The position numbers and the translations under genes are program-made. A stretch of 38,268 nucleotides of DNA from a virus. The notes beneath the pieces are model-generated. The model saw nothing but the letters and a program-made list of their open reading frames with translations. It made no database searches and was not told the DNA's origin. The DNA is taken from IMG/VR virus record IMGVR_UViG_3300046170_000172, positions 1 through 38,268 of that record. One strand, written 5' to 3'. Shown here in pieces: positions 13,630 to 21,397 of the stretch (position 1 is the stretch's first letter; every line of letters begins with the position of its first letter).

Positions 13630-15199
13630 TTCAGAATTTATTAGGCACGAGGCCTGTCCCAATTGTAACTCAAGAGATAACCTAGCCAGGTACTCTGATG
13701 GACACGCTTACTGTTTTGGTTGTGAGTATAGAGAAACAGCCAATGGCGAAGTAAACGAATTTATTAATACAAAGGAAAAATCAGATATGATTACAGGTGA
13801 AGTGCATGCGTTATCAAAACGACAAATAGATTTTGATACATGTAAATTTTTTAATTATCAAACTGGCACCTACAATGGTCAGCCAGTTCAAATAGCTCCA
13901 TACTATAATTCTAATTATAAGATGGTTGCTCAACACATTCGATTTCCAAACAAAGATTTTATTTGGTTAGGAGATATGAATGAAGTTGGATTGTTCGGAC
14001 AGCACAAATGGAAGGGCAATCAAAAAATGATTACAATTACAGAAGGCGAAATTGATTGTATGTCAGTTTCTAAAATTCAAGGTAATCGCTGGCCAACAGT
14101 AAGTGTACCATCTGGTGCAAAGTCAGCTAAAAAATATATTAAAAAGAATTTAGAATATTTAGAAAGTTTTGAAAATGTAGTTTTAATGTTCGATAATGAT
14201 GAAGCAGGTAATCAAGCTTCAATCGAATGTGCTCAATTGTTTAGTCCAAAAAAAGCTCTTATCTCAAAGTTACCTTTAAAGGATGCCAACGATATGTTGG
14301 TGTCCAATAGAGGTAAAGATATTATCAGCCATATATGGAACGCTAAAGCTTACACACCAGAAGGTATAGTTGCTGGTGCAGACACTTGGGATTTAGTTAT
14401 CAAAGATGATAGCAAAGAAAGTACACCTTATGTTTGGCAGGGACTTAATGATAAGTGCAAAGGTATTCGTAAGGGTGAAATAGTTTTACTTACTGCTGGC
14501 AGTGGTACAGGTAAATCACAAGTAGCTAGAGAATTAAGTTATGATTTAATATCTAAAGGTAAAACTGTTGGTTACATAGCATTAGAAGAGAGTGTAGCTA
14601 GAAGTGTTAGAGGTTTACTATCAATAGATTTAAACAAAAAAATTCATGAAGAAGAAGTTAGAAAAGATATTGATGAAGAAACTTTAAAAAAGTCTTGGGA
14701 AAAAATTCAGGACAAAACATTTTTTCATAAACATTTTGGTTCAACAGATAGTGAAAACCTAATGGCTAAAATTAGATTTTTAGTTAGAGGTTTAGATTGT
14801 GATTATATTGTATTAGACCATATCAATATGGTTGTCTCTGGCCTGGAAGGTGATGAGAGAAAACTAATAGACTATACTATGACCAAGTTAAGAACTTTGG
14901 TTGAAGAGTTAAACTTTGGTTTAATCTTAATTTGTCATTTAAAAAGAATTGAAAGTAAGTCTGGTCACGAAGAAGGTGCTATTACTTCCTTAAGTCATTT
15001 AAGAGGTAGCCATGCTTTGGCACAGCTTACAGATATTTGTATTGGTTTAGAACGAAACCAGCAATCAGAAGAAACCCAAGACATATTAACAGTTAGAGTT
15101 TTAAAGAACAGATACTGTGGAGATACAGGAGTTGCATGTGCATTACATTATAACAAAGAAACTGGAAGATTATCTGAAGGTGATTTCAGTAATGGCTAA
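13601..15199 (+). CDS. Primase-helicase (T7 gp4-like)
   Basis: This 532-aa bifunctional replication enzyme has a zinc-binding motif CPNC...CFGC (Cys19, 22, 38, 41), a TOPRIM primase core with EGEID (148-152) and FDNDEAG (197-203), and a RecA-type hexameric helicase with Walker A GSGTGKS (300-306), then YIVLDHINM and ICHLKR. The start is ambiguous: GTG 13598 and ATG 13601 follow AGGAG at 13581, and ATG 13610 is also possible. Met63 (13787) has AGGA 10 bases upstream and matches the place of the T7 gp4B internal start (Met64). Confidence 0.93.
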   Translation: MRVMKSQENNSEFIRHEACPNCNSRDNLARYSDGHAYCFGCEYRETANGEVNEFINTKEKSDMITGEVHALSKRQIDFDTCKFFNYQTGTYNGQPVQIAPYYNSNYKMVAQHIRFPNKDFIWLGDMNEVGLFGQHKWKGNQKMITITEGEIDCMSVSKIQGNRWPTVSVPSGAKSAKKYIKKNLEYLESFENVVLMFDNDEAGNQASIECAQLFSPKKALISKLPLKDANDMLVSNRGKDIISHIWNAKAYTPEGIVAGADTWDLVIKDDSKESTPYVWQGLNDKCKGIRKGEIVLLTAGSGTGKSQVARELSYDLISKGKTVGYIALEESVARSVRGLLSIDLNKKIHEEEVRKDIDEETLKKSWEKIQDKTFFHKHFGSTDSENLMAKIRFLVRGLDCDYIVLDHINMVVSGLEGDERKLIDYTMTKLRTLVEELNFGLILICHLKRIESKSGHEEGAITSLSHLRGSHALAQLTDICIGLERNQQSEETQDILTVRVLKNRYCGDTGVACALHYNKETGRLSEGDFSNG

Positions 15200-15464
15200 A
15201 GAAAAACAGATAGATGATATTCTTAAAGAATTTATAGAACAAGATAGAGATTTTGAGCACCTAGAAGAGGATGACAAAATCTATATGTATTCAACATTAA
15301 AAAAGATTTTAAAATTAATTCATTTAGTTTTGAAATATCCAAATGTATGTCCAATATTATTTGTTCATACACCATTAACCAAAAGAATTTTGGAAGACGC
15401 ATTTTATAATGTAGCTCCAACAATTCCAACAATCTTAAATATAAAGATAGAAGTGATGCAATAA
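15192..15464 (+). CDS. Hypothetical 90-aa protein between helicase and polymerase
   Basis: It starts at ATG 15192, overlapping the primase-helicase stop (ATGGCTAA), and ends 3 bases before the DNA polymerase start. The product is acidic at the N-terminus (AKEKQIDDILKEFIEQDRDF) and hydrophobic later (LIHLVLKYPNVCPILFVHTP). T7 has small genes 4.1 to 4.7 in the same place. I recognise no family; its packing suggests co-translation with the replication proteins. Confidence 0.65.
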   Translation: MAKEKQIDDILKEFIEQDRDFEHLEEDDKIYMYSTLKKILKLIHLVLKYPNVCPILFVHTPLTKRILEDAFYNVAPTIPTILNIKIEVMQ

Positions 15465-15467
15465 ATT

Positions 15468-17231
15468 ATGAGAGTAATATTTGATTTAGAAACAAATGGT
15501 TTCTTATCAGATGCAACCAAAATACATTCAATTGTAATTAAAGATATAGATACCAAACAAGTCTTCTCATATCATGGAGATAAAATTGGTAGAGGTTTAT
15601 ATATTTTAAGTGGCGCTAGCTTATTAGTTGGCCACAATATTTTAAAATTTGATTTACCTGTCATAGAAAAATTATATCCAGAATATAAAATTGAAGGTGA
15701 AGTGTTTGACACTTTACTGGTTAGCAGATTGATATGGACTAATAGAAAAGAACTAGACTTTCAAATGAAAGAACTGCCATTAAATTTAGCAGGAAGACAT
15801 TCATTAGAAAGCTGGGGTTATAGACTAGGTTTAAGAAAAGGTGACTATGCGAAAGAGAATGACTTCTCTGTATGGACACCAGCTATGCAAACATATTGTG
15901 AGAGGGATGTAGAAGTAACTTATGAATTTTTCAAATTAATTGAAAAACAAAATTACTCTACTGAAGCAATCAAGTTAGAGCACGACTTTGCCAGATGTAT
16001 ATATCTGCAAGAAGCACATGGATTTCATTTTGATGTGGCTTCTGCAAAGAAGCTGTATGCCTCACTTGCAAACAGGAGGTTGGAGCTAGAGAAATCTTTA
16101 GTTTCAACCTTCCCAAATTGGAAAAAATATATTGGTACCTTCATACCTAAAAGAGACAACAAAACTCTTGGTTATAAAAAAGGTGTGCCAATTAAAAGGT
16201 ATAAAGAATTAACTTTTAATCCTAATTCAAGAGACCACATATCTGATAGGTTAATGAACAAAGGATGGAAGCCTAGAGAATTTACACCAGATGGTAAACC
16301 AAAAGTGGATGAAAGTGTTTTATCAAAACTAATTTATCCAGAAGCTAAATTATTAGCTGAACATTTTTTAATACAAAAACGAATAGGACAACTAGCCGAA
16401 GGAAACAACGCCTGGTTAAAATTACAAAGGGATGGAATATTATATGGAAGCGTTATCACAAATGGTGCGAACACTGGTAGGTGCACTCACCAAAAACCTA
16501 ATGTTGCTCAAACACCTTCAGTTGGTGTTCCTTATGGTAAAGAATGTAGGTCTCTATTTACTGTTCCTAATGGTTTTCAGCTTATTGGTTGTGACGCTAG
16601 TGGTCTCGAACTTCGTTGTCTTGCTCATTATATCGGTGCGTTCGATGAAGGAAGTTTTACGAAGCAATTACTCCATGGGGATATTCACACCTACAATCAA
16701 AAACAGATTGGCTTACCAACAAGAGATTTGGCGAAGAGGGTCATCTATGGTTGCATCTATGGCATCGGAGATACAAGGCTTGGTGCAGTTGTTGGGAAAA
16801 GCTCCCAAGAAGGAAAAAGAATAAAAGCAAAATTATTTGAAGCATTACCAGCATTAAAACAATTGAGAGATAATGTTATTATTGCAACAAGAAATAAAAA
16901 ATATTTATTAGGTTTAGACAAAAGAAAATTAATTCCAAGGTCTGAACATTCAAGTTTAAATTTATTAATACAAAGCTGTGGCGCATTAATTATAAAAATG
17001 GCTACAGTTATTTTACATAAAAAATTAGAGGAAAAAAAATATGATAAGAATATCTGTACTATGGTTGCTCATGTTCATGATGAGTTACAACTTCAGTGTA
17101 AGTCTGATTACGCTGATGAAGTAGGAAAGATTGCTGTGCAATCAATTAAAGATGCAGGTACATATTTTAATTTAAGATGTCCTTTAGATGCTGAATATAA
17201 AATAGGAAACAATTGGGCTAGTACCCATTAG
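15468..17231 (+). CDS. Family A DNA polymerase with 3'-5' exonuclease (T7 gp5-like)
   Basis: The 587-aa protein has an exonuclease domain with Asp6 and Glu8 (IFDLETNGF), Asp62 (GHNILKFDLP) and Asp147 (YCERDVEV). The polymerase motifs are A with Asp376 (GCDASGLELRCLAHY), B at 418-430 (TRDLAKRVIYGCI) and C with Asp538 (VAHVHDELQ). T7 gp5 has 704 residues. The part between FPNW (215-218) and FNPNSRDH (250-257), where T7 carries its thioredoxin-binding loop, is about 30 residues here against nearly 70 in T7. Processivity may therefore not depend on thioredoxin in the T7 manner. Confidence 0.96.
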   Translation: MRVIFDLETNGFLSDATKIHSIVIKDIDTKQVFSYHGDKIGRGLYILSGASLLVGHNILKFDLPVIEKLYPEYKIEGEVFDTLLVSRLIWTNRKELDFQMKELPLNLAGRHSLESWGYRLGLRKGDYAKENDFSVWTPAMQTYCERDVEVTYEFFKLIEKQNYSTEAIKLEHDFARCIYLQEAHGFHFDVASAKKLYASLANRRLELEKSLVSTFPNWKKYIGTFIPKRDNKTLGYKKGVPIKRYKELTFNPNSRDHISDRLMNKGWKPREFTPDGKPKVDESVLSKLIYPEAKLLAEHFLIQKRIGQLAEGNNAWLKLQRDGILYGSVITNGANTGRCTHQKPNVAQTPSVGVPYGKECRSLFTVPNGFQLIGCDASGLELRCLAHYIGAFDEGSFTKQLLHGDIHTYNQKQIGLPTRDLAKRVIYGCIYGIGDTRLGAVVGKSSQEGKRIKAKLFEALPALKQLRDNVIIATRNKKYLLGLDKRKLIPRSEHSSLNLLIQSCGALIIKMATVILHKKLEEKKYDKNICTMVAHVHDELQLQCKSDYADEVGKIAVQSIKDAGTYFNLRCPLDAEYKIGNNWASTH

Positions 17232-17235
17232 TTGT

Positions 17236-17516
17236 TGGTGCCCTCAGACAGACTCGAACTGTCACTCCCAAAAGGGCAAGGATTTTCGTACCACTATAGC
17301 TTTCGCTACACTTTCGTTTTGTGGTCTGGACTATACCTTAAGCAGTTAAGCTTCCTAGTGTCTAGTCTCTACACCTCACATTCCTCAAAATGTTTTGGCT
17401 CGGTATTAGCATTTAAAAGCTTTCACCGAATTTACCAGGTTCTACTTCCGAGCTTTCGCTTGGAGCACTCAAATTAAATTTAAGTCCTTTGTGTCTACCA
17501 ATTTCACCATGAGGGC
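17236..17516 (-). tRNA. tRNA-Leu(UAA) interrupted by a group I intron
   Basis: Read on the minus strand, the 5' exon (17516-17482) starts GCCCTCATGGTGAAATTGG and the 3' exon (17286-17236) ends TGAGGGC-A-CCA. All stems are intact: acceptor GCCCTCA/TGAGGGC, D stem GTG/CAC, anticodon stem AAGGA/TCCTT, a class II variable arm CCC-TTTT-GGG and T stem GACAG/CTGTC with loop TTCGAGT. The joined anticodon loop is CTTAAAA, anticodon UAA. CCA is encoded. The mature tRNA would be 86 nt and read UUA, which by eye is a very common Leu codon in this genome. It is the only minus-strand gene; a TATATT hexamer about 25 bases upstream is its only promoter hint. Confidence 0.93.
17287..17481 (-). other. ORF-less group I intron (tRNA-Leu type, IC3-like)
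   Basis: The 195-nt intron lies between U34 and A35 of the anticodon, the site used by cyanobacterial and plastid tRNA-Leu introns. In intron numbering, P1 pairs exon CUU with GAG 12-14 (U.G at the splice site); P3 is ACCU 42-45 with AGGU 106-109; P4 is UCGGU 53-57 with ACCGA 78-82; P6 is ACAUU 89-93 with AAUGU 100-104; P7 is GACUA 115-119 with UAGUC 149-153. P9 is ACCAC 157-161 with GUGGU 188-192 and carries a GAAA-capped stem. The conserved core AAGGUAUAGUCC is present and the last base is G (omega-G). No reading frame for a homing nuclease fits inside it. Confidence 0.92.
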
Positions 17517-17550
17517 AATCAACAACAAAAAGGTTTTACAAAATATAATC

Positions 17551-17991
17551 ATGTTTAACAACAATAAAGATTTCGATTTTGATTTAGCGAGAGGAGTAAA
17601 ATCCGAACACTCGTTAGCTCAAATATTAGGATTAAGTAAGGATAAATTCGAGGTTAAATCAGAATTTGGTTTTTGGCAGAAGTCTGGAAACATTTGTATT
17701 GAGCTTGCATATAAAGGAAAACCTAGTGGATTAAGAACAACCAAAGCAAAATACTGGGTACACAGATTTATGTTTAATAAAGATGTGTGCGTAGGTCAGT
17801 GGCTTGTACCAGTTAAGAATTTAAAACAGATAGTTAAAATTTTTATTAAAGAAAATAAAAAAAGAAAATCACAAATCATAAGGATGCTTGGAGACAATTA
17901 TCAATCCAGGTGTGTCTTAATTCCAATGTCAGAATTTCTAAATTTATGGAGGAAAGTTGAAATTAAAACCAAAGATACCAAAACTAAATAG
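17551..17991 (+). CDS. PD-(D/E)XK-like nuclease
   Basis: From ATG 17551 the product is 146 aa: a helical N-terminus (FDLARGVKSEHSLAQILGLS), then FEVKSEFGFW and SGNICIELAYKGKPSG, then TTKAKYWVHRF. The E-V-K and I-E residues in successive strands, followed by a G-KPSG turn, fit a PD-(D/E)XK nuclease fold seen in many marine phage proteins. It would act in DNA recombination or host DNA breakdown. An earlier GTG at 17491 would lie inside the tRNA gene and is rejected. Being next to a group I intron, it could also be a free-standing homing nuclease. Confidence 0.6.
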   Translation: MFNNNKDFDFDLARGVKSEHSLAQILGLSKDKFEVKSEFGFWQKSGNICIELAYKGKPSGLRTTKAKYWVHRFMFNKDVCVGQWLVPVKNLKQIVKIFIKENKKRKSQIIRMLGDNYQSRCVLIPMSEFLNLWRKVEIKTKDTKTK

Positions 17992-18250
17992 AAAAAATTT
18001 TCCATACAATTTCTGTTTAGCTTATTGGATTGATACGAACTCCAGTTCTACTTGGGAAAATTTAGAGAGTATTAAAAAAAGCATACCAAGTATTTGTATT
18101 ACTACAGGTTGGTTAGTCTCTAAAGAAAACAACTCACATACATTTATAGGTGACTTAAGTTTTAATGACGATGGTTCCATAAGTGAATGTGGAAACACAA
18201 CCTGCATACCTACACAAAATATAATTAAATTGAAAAGGATAAAAATATAA
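17957..18250 (+). CDS. Hypothetical 97-aa protein
   Basis: The frame begins at TTG 17957 directly after GGAGG, overlapping the nuclease gene by 35 bases, and ends with a one-base overlap with the exonuclease start. The product has AYWIDTNSSSTWENLESIKK, CITTGWLVSKE and NTTCIPTQNIIKLKRIK, a pattern I know from small uncharacterised proteins of marine phages and bacteria. It looks like a small beta-rich domain. Function is unknown. Confidence 0.65.
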   Translation: MKLKPKIPKLNRKNFPYNFCLAYWIDTNSSSTWENLESIKKSIPSICITTGWLVSKENNSHTFIGDLSFNDDGSISECGNTTCIPTQNIIKLKRIKI

Positions 18251-19014
18251 TGATTAGAAGAATAGACCAAAGCAAAAGAACTTTAATAGTAGATGGTTCT
18301 TTATTTGTTTACAGGATAGCTTCAGCATTAGAAGAGGCCACACAATGGGAAGATGATATGTGGACTTTACATGCAGATGCTAAACTTGGAAAAAAAGTAG
18401 TTGATACAACATTAGGAAATTATAAATCAAAATTAAATTGTGATAAAATAATTATAGCTGAAGACCATAAGAAAAATTTTAGACACGACATTTATCCTAA
18501 ATATAAATCACATAGAAAAAAAGTTAGAAAACCAATTATAGTAAAACCTCTTAAGGAATACTTACAAAAAAATTATGAGTGTGTTTCGTTACCTAATTTA
18601 GAAGGTGATGATGTGTGTGGAATATTAGCAACTAAACCAGAGAATAAAGACAAGGTTGTCGTTTTATCTGGTGATAAAGATATGAGAACTATTCCAGGTA
18701 TTCATCATTTTATACATGATGACAGCACTGAAGTTGTTGATGAAAAAACAGCTAATTATAATTTTATGTATCAAACATTAGTTGGAGATTTAACTGATGG
18801 GTTTGGAGGCTGTCCAACAATTGGTGGTGTTAAAGCTTCAAGAGTTTTAGCAAACAAAAAAGACCTTCCAGAAATGTGGGAAGCTGTTGTTGGTGAATAT
18901 AAAAAACAAAAACTAGATTTAGATTATGCGCTTACTCAAGCAAGACTAGCTAGAATATTAAGAGCAACTGATTGGAATAACAAAACAAAGGAGCCAATAT
19001 TATGGAAACTATAA
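18250..19014 (+). CDS. 5'-3' exonuclease (T7 gp6-like, FEN family)
   Basis: This 254-aa FEN-type nuclease has the metal-binding motifs TLIVDGSLFVYR (N-terminal Asp), AEDHKKNFRHDIYPKYK, NLEGDDVCGILAT, VVLSGDKDMRTIPG and LVGDLTDGFGGCPTIGGVKA (helix-hairpin-helix-like). It removes RNA primers and degrades host DNA, working with endonuclease I. It ends the T7-like DNA metabolism block. Length is a little below T7 gp6 (300). Confidence 0.93.
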   Translation: MIRRIDQSKRTLIVDGSLFVYRIASALEEATQWEDDMWTLHADAKLGKKVVDTTLGNYKSKLNCDKIIIAEDHKKNFRHDIYPKYKSHRKKVRKPIIVKPLKEYLQKNYECVSLPNLEGDDVCGILATKPENKDKVVVLSGDKDMRTIPGIHHFIHDDSTEVVDEKTANYNFMYQTLVGDLTDGFGGCPTIGGVKASRVLANKKDLPEMWEAVVGEYKKQKLDLDYALTQARLARILRATDWNNKTKEPILWKL

Positions 19015-19142
19015 TTAGAGATGTATTGTTAATAGCAATAGGTTTTATTTCATGTGGTCTCATTAGCTTTTGGATTGACTTAAATAAAGATAAAGAAAAA
19101 AGACGATGGGAACAATGGTATCAAAACAGAAACAAAAGATGA
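19002..19142 (+). CDS. 46-aa single-span membrane protein
   Basis: The frame starts at ATG 19002 with AAGGAG eight bases upstream, overlaps the exonuclease end by 13 bases and ends in an ATGA overlap with the next gene. METIIRDVLLIAIGFISCGL forms one membrane helix, followed by a charged cytoplasmic tail (KDKEKRRWEQWYQNRNKR). It may be a small holin-like or membrane-targeting protein; T7 gene 6.5 lies near this place. The excellent ribosome site supports it despite its size. Confidence 0.65.
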   Translation: METIIRDVLLIAIGFISCGLISFWIDLNKDKEKRRWEQWYQNRNKR

Positions 19143-19363
19143 CTAATAAAGATATATTTGAAAGCTTAAAGTACCAAGAAGGTGGCAATCATTATTCTAA
19201 AATGAAGGTACAACCAGCATACTTTATTAATGAAAACAATCTTCCATTTGCTGAAGGTAATGCCATTAAATACATTTGCAGGCACAAACATAAAGGTAAA
19301 GAAGAAGACATTAAAAAAGCCATTCATTACTTAAATATGATTTTAGATAGAGACTATTCATAG
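19139..19363 (+). CDS. DUF3310 / T7 gp1.7-related protein
   Basis: From ATG 19139 (ATGA overlap) the 74-aa product carries the DUF3310 signature: YQEGGNHYSKMKVQPAYFI, then FAEGNAIKYICRHKHKGKEE and DIKKAIHYLNMIL. The domain is common in phages; T7 gp1.7, a nucleotide kinase, shares this region, but the kinase activity cannot be inferred for this short form. It lies just upstream of the promoter-like element at 19373. Confidence 0.85.
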   Translation: MTNKDIFESLKYQEGGNHYSKMKVQPAYFINENNLPFAEGNAIKYICRHKHKGKEEDIKKAIHYLNMILDRDYS

Positions 19364-19372
19364 TCGATAAAA

Positions 19373-19388
19373 GGACACTTTAGATATA
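19373..19388 (+). promoter_or_regulatory. T7-type phage promoter-like element, copy 4 (phi6.5 position)
   Basis: GGACACTTTAGATATA is identical over 16 bases (and the next T) to the copy at 33151. It precedes the head gene operon, as T7 phi6.5 does. The expected start G19383 would be only 5 bases before ATG 19388, so the first gene would be nearly leaderless. Confidence 0.7.
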
Positions 19389-19585
19389 TGCAACCAAAAC
19401 AACAAAAACTACCAGTTATAACTAATGAACTATTAGAAGCATTAGACGAATTATTTCCAGAAAGAACTCCAGAAATAAATATGGAACCAAAGGAAATGTA
19501 TTACAGAATTGGTCAAAGAAGCGTTGTTCGTTTCTTACATCAAAAACAAAAAGAGCAATCAGAAAACATTATGGAGAAAAAATAA
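19388..19585 (+). CDS. Small pre-portal protein
   Basis: This 65-aa protein (MQPKQQKLPVITNELLEALD) contains LFPERTP and YRIGQRSVVRFLHQKQKEQ, a pattern shared by small genes before the portal in marine T7-like phages. It has no ribosome site because the phage promoter ends at its ATG; reading from a leaderless or very short-leader mRNA is implied if that promoter is used. Function is unknown, possibly virion assembly. Confidence 0.7.
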   Translation: MQPKQQKLPVITNELLEALDELFPERTPEINMEPKEMYYRIGQRSVVRFLHQKQKEQSENIMEKK

Positions 19586-19586
19586 T

Positions 19587-19793
19587 ATGTGTTCATTCAA
19601 ACAACCTAGTCCTCCACCTATGCCAGAGCCAGCTCCAGTAGCTCCACCACCAGTAACGCAAAATACTCAAGGTAGTGCTAGACCAGCAGGTTATTCAGAT
19701 GGTAGTGGCAGAAGTAGAAATACTGCTACATCTGCTGACAGGAAGAGAACAGGGTCATCGAATTTAAGAATACCAATTATTGGTGGACTATAA
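19587..19793 (+). CDS. Proline-rich tail-assembly-like protein (T7 gp7.3 position)
   Basis: From ATG 19587 the 68-aa product has a Pro-rich N-terminus (MCSFKQPSPPPMPEPAPVAP) and a basic C-terminus ending TGSSNLRIPIIGGL. T7 gp7.3, just before the portal gene, also ends in a basic Ser/Gly-rich segment. Position and composition suggest the equivalent tail-adsorption or assembly protein, but the sequence match is weak. It starts right after the preceding gene ends. Confidence 0.6.
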   Translation: MCSFKQPSPPPMPEPAPVAPPPVTQNTQGSARPAGYSDGSGRSRNTATSADRKRTGSSNLRIPIIGGL

Positions 19794-19797
19794 ATTA

Positions 19798-21387
19798 ATG
19801 GAAAAATATCCAAGTGGTTCAATGAACCAAGCTGACACTTTAGAAAGTAGATACAATTCTAAATCACAAGAGCGAGAAATTTATCTTGAAAGAGCAAGAG
19901 ATTGCAGTGAATTAACTATACCTACACTTATACCAGAAAGTGGCTCAACATATTCAGAAGAATTTCAGACTACCTATCAAGGTATCGGAGCTAGAGGTGT
20001 CAATAATCTATCATCTAAATTATTATTATCATTATTACCACCCAATGCTCCATTCTTTAGATTAGGTATCGATACATTTGCAGTTAAAGAAATTGAAGAA
20101 GATGAGAATTTAAGAACACAAATAGATAGTGGATTAGTTCAAATTGAAAAAGCTGTCATGGATGATGTTGAAATGTCTAATGATAGAGTTGCTGTATTTG
20201 AAGCATTAAAACATCTTATTGTAGGTGGTAATGTTTTATTATTTGTAAGCAAAGAAGGTTTAAGAGTATTTCCATTATCTCATTATGTAATTCAAAGAGA
20301 CCCAATGGGTAATGTGTTAGAGATAATTACTAAAGAAAGTATTCATTATTCAGCATTACCAGAGCATATTAATGAATTACTACAATCCCAACACAAAGAT
20401 TATAAGACAGATGGTACTTGTGATTTATACACATGTGTCAAAAGAAAAGACAATAAGTTTGTAGTTCATCAAGAAGTAAAAGGAATTGATATTCCAGAAA
20501 GTCATGGTGAATATAAATTAGATAACTCTCCATACATTCCATTAAGAATGATTAGAGTTGATAGTGAAAGTTATGGAAGAAGTTATGTTGAAGAATATTT
20601 AGGAGACCTAATATCATTAGAAGGTCTTACAAAAGCTATTGTAGAAGGTTCATCAGCATCTGCAAAAACATTATTTATGGTGGCTCCCAATGGAACTACT
20701 AGAGCCAAAGCATTAGCTGAAAGTGAAAATGGTGGAATTATTGAAGGTAATGCTACAGATGTATCAGTATTACAAGTAGGTAAGTTTCCAGATTTTAGAG
20801 TTGCTCAAGAGACAATGGCTAAAATTGAACAAAGATTATCTTACGCATTTTTATTAAATGCTTCAGTTGTTAGAGATAGTGAAAGAACTACAGCAGAAGA
20901 AGTAAGAATGACAGCACAAGAATTACAAGATAGCCTTGGTGGCATCTATGGAATTTTATCACAAGAATTTCAATTACCATTTGTTAAAAGAAAATTATCA
21001 ATATTAAACAAAACTAAAAAATTACCTCAACTACCTAAAGGAATTGTATTTCCAAAAGTTATTACTGGAATAGAAGCTTTAGGTAGAACAACAGATAGAA
21101 ATAAATTAATTGCATTTTTACAAACATTAGCTGGCACATTAGGTGCTGAAGCTATTGGTAAATATGTAAATGTAACTGAAGCTATAAAAAGATTAGCAAC
21201 AGCCGATGGTATAGAAACTAAAGGCTTAATAAGAACTGAAGAAGATTTACAAGCTGAAGCACAAGCTCAACAACAAGCTATGATGGATGGGCAACAACAA
21301 TCAGCATTGTTAAACGCAGGTGAGAAAATTGCAGGTAACATACCTCCTCAAGCATTAGGAGAAGCATTAACTCAACAACCCGAATAA
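19798..21387 (+). CDS. Portal (head-tail connector) protein, T7 gp8-like
   Basis: From ATG 19798 the 529-aa product (T7 gp8: 536) aligns throughout: LTIPTLIPES, TYQGIGARGVNNLSSKLLLSL, FEALKHLIVGGNVLLFV, YVIQRDPMGNVLEI, RSYVEEYLGDLISLEGLTKA and ERTTAEEVRMTAQELQDSLG. It forms the dodecameric ring through which terminase packs DNA. An upstream in-frame GTG at 19780 lacks a ribosome site. The tail is Gln-rich (QAEAQAQQQAMMDG). Confidence 0.96.
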   Translation: MEKYPSGSMNQADTLESRYNSKSQEREIYLERARDCSELTIPTLIPESGSTYSEEFQTTYQGIGARGVNNLSSKLLLSLLPPNAPFFRLGIDTFAVKEIEEDENLRTQIDSGLVQIEKAVMDDVEMSNDRVAVFEALKHLIVGGNVLLFVSKEGLRVFPLSHYVIQRDPMGNVLEIITKESIHYSALPEHINELLQSQHKDYKTDGTCDLYTCVKRKDNKFVVHQEVKGIDIPESHGEYKLDNSPYIPLRMIRVDSESYGRSYVEEYLGDLISLEGLTKAIVEGSSASAKTLFMVAPNGTTRAKALAESENGGIIEGNATDVSVLQVGKFPDFRVAQETMAKIEQRLSYAFLLNASVVRDSERTTAEEVRMTAQELQDSLGGIYGILSQEFQLPFVKRKLSILNKTKKLPQLPKGIVFPKVITGIEALGRTTDRNKLIAFLQTLAGTLGAEAIGKYVNVTEAIKRLATADGIETKGLIRTEEDLQAEAQAQQQAMMDGQQQSALLNAGEKIAGNIPPQALGEALTQQPE

Positions 21388-21397
21388 GGAGAAATAA

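Noticed and set aside
17232-17477. An open frame on the + strand directly after DNA polymerase
   Set aside because: It is the antisense of the tRNA-Leu and its intron; the product (Ser/Phe/Leu-rich) has no protein character and no ribosome site.
17491-17550. GTG-started extension of the nuclease gene
   Set aside because: It would run through the 5' exon of the tRNA and adds 20 residues unlike the family; ATG 17551 is preferred.
19833-19848. GACACTTTAGA inside the portal gene, like the phage promoter core
   Set aside because: Only 11 bases match, it lies in coding sequence that fits the protein (ADTLES), and a better copy lies 460 bases upstream.
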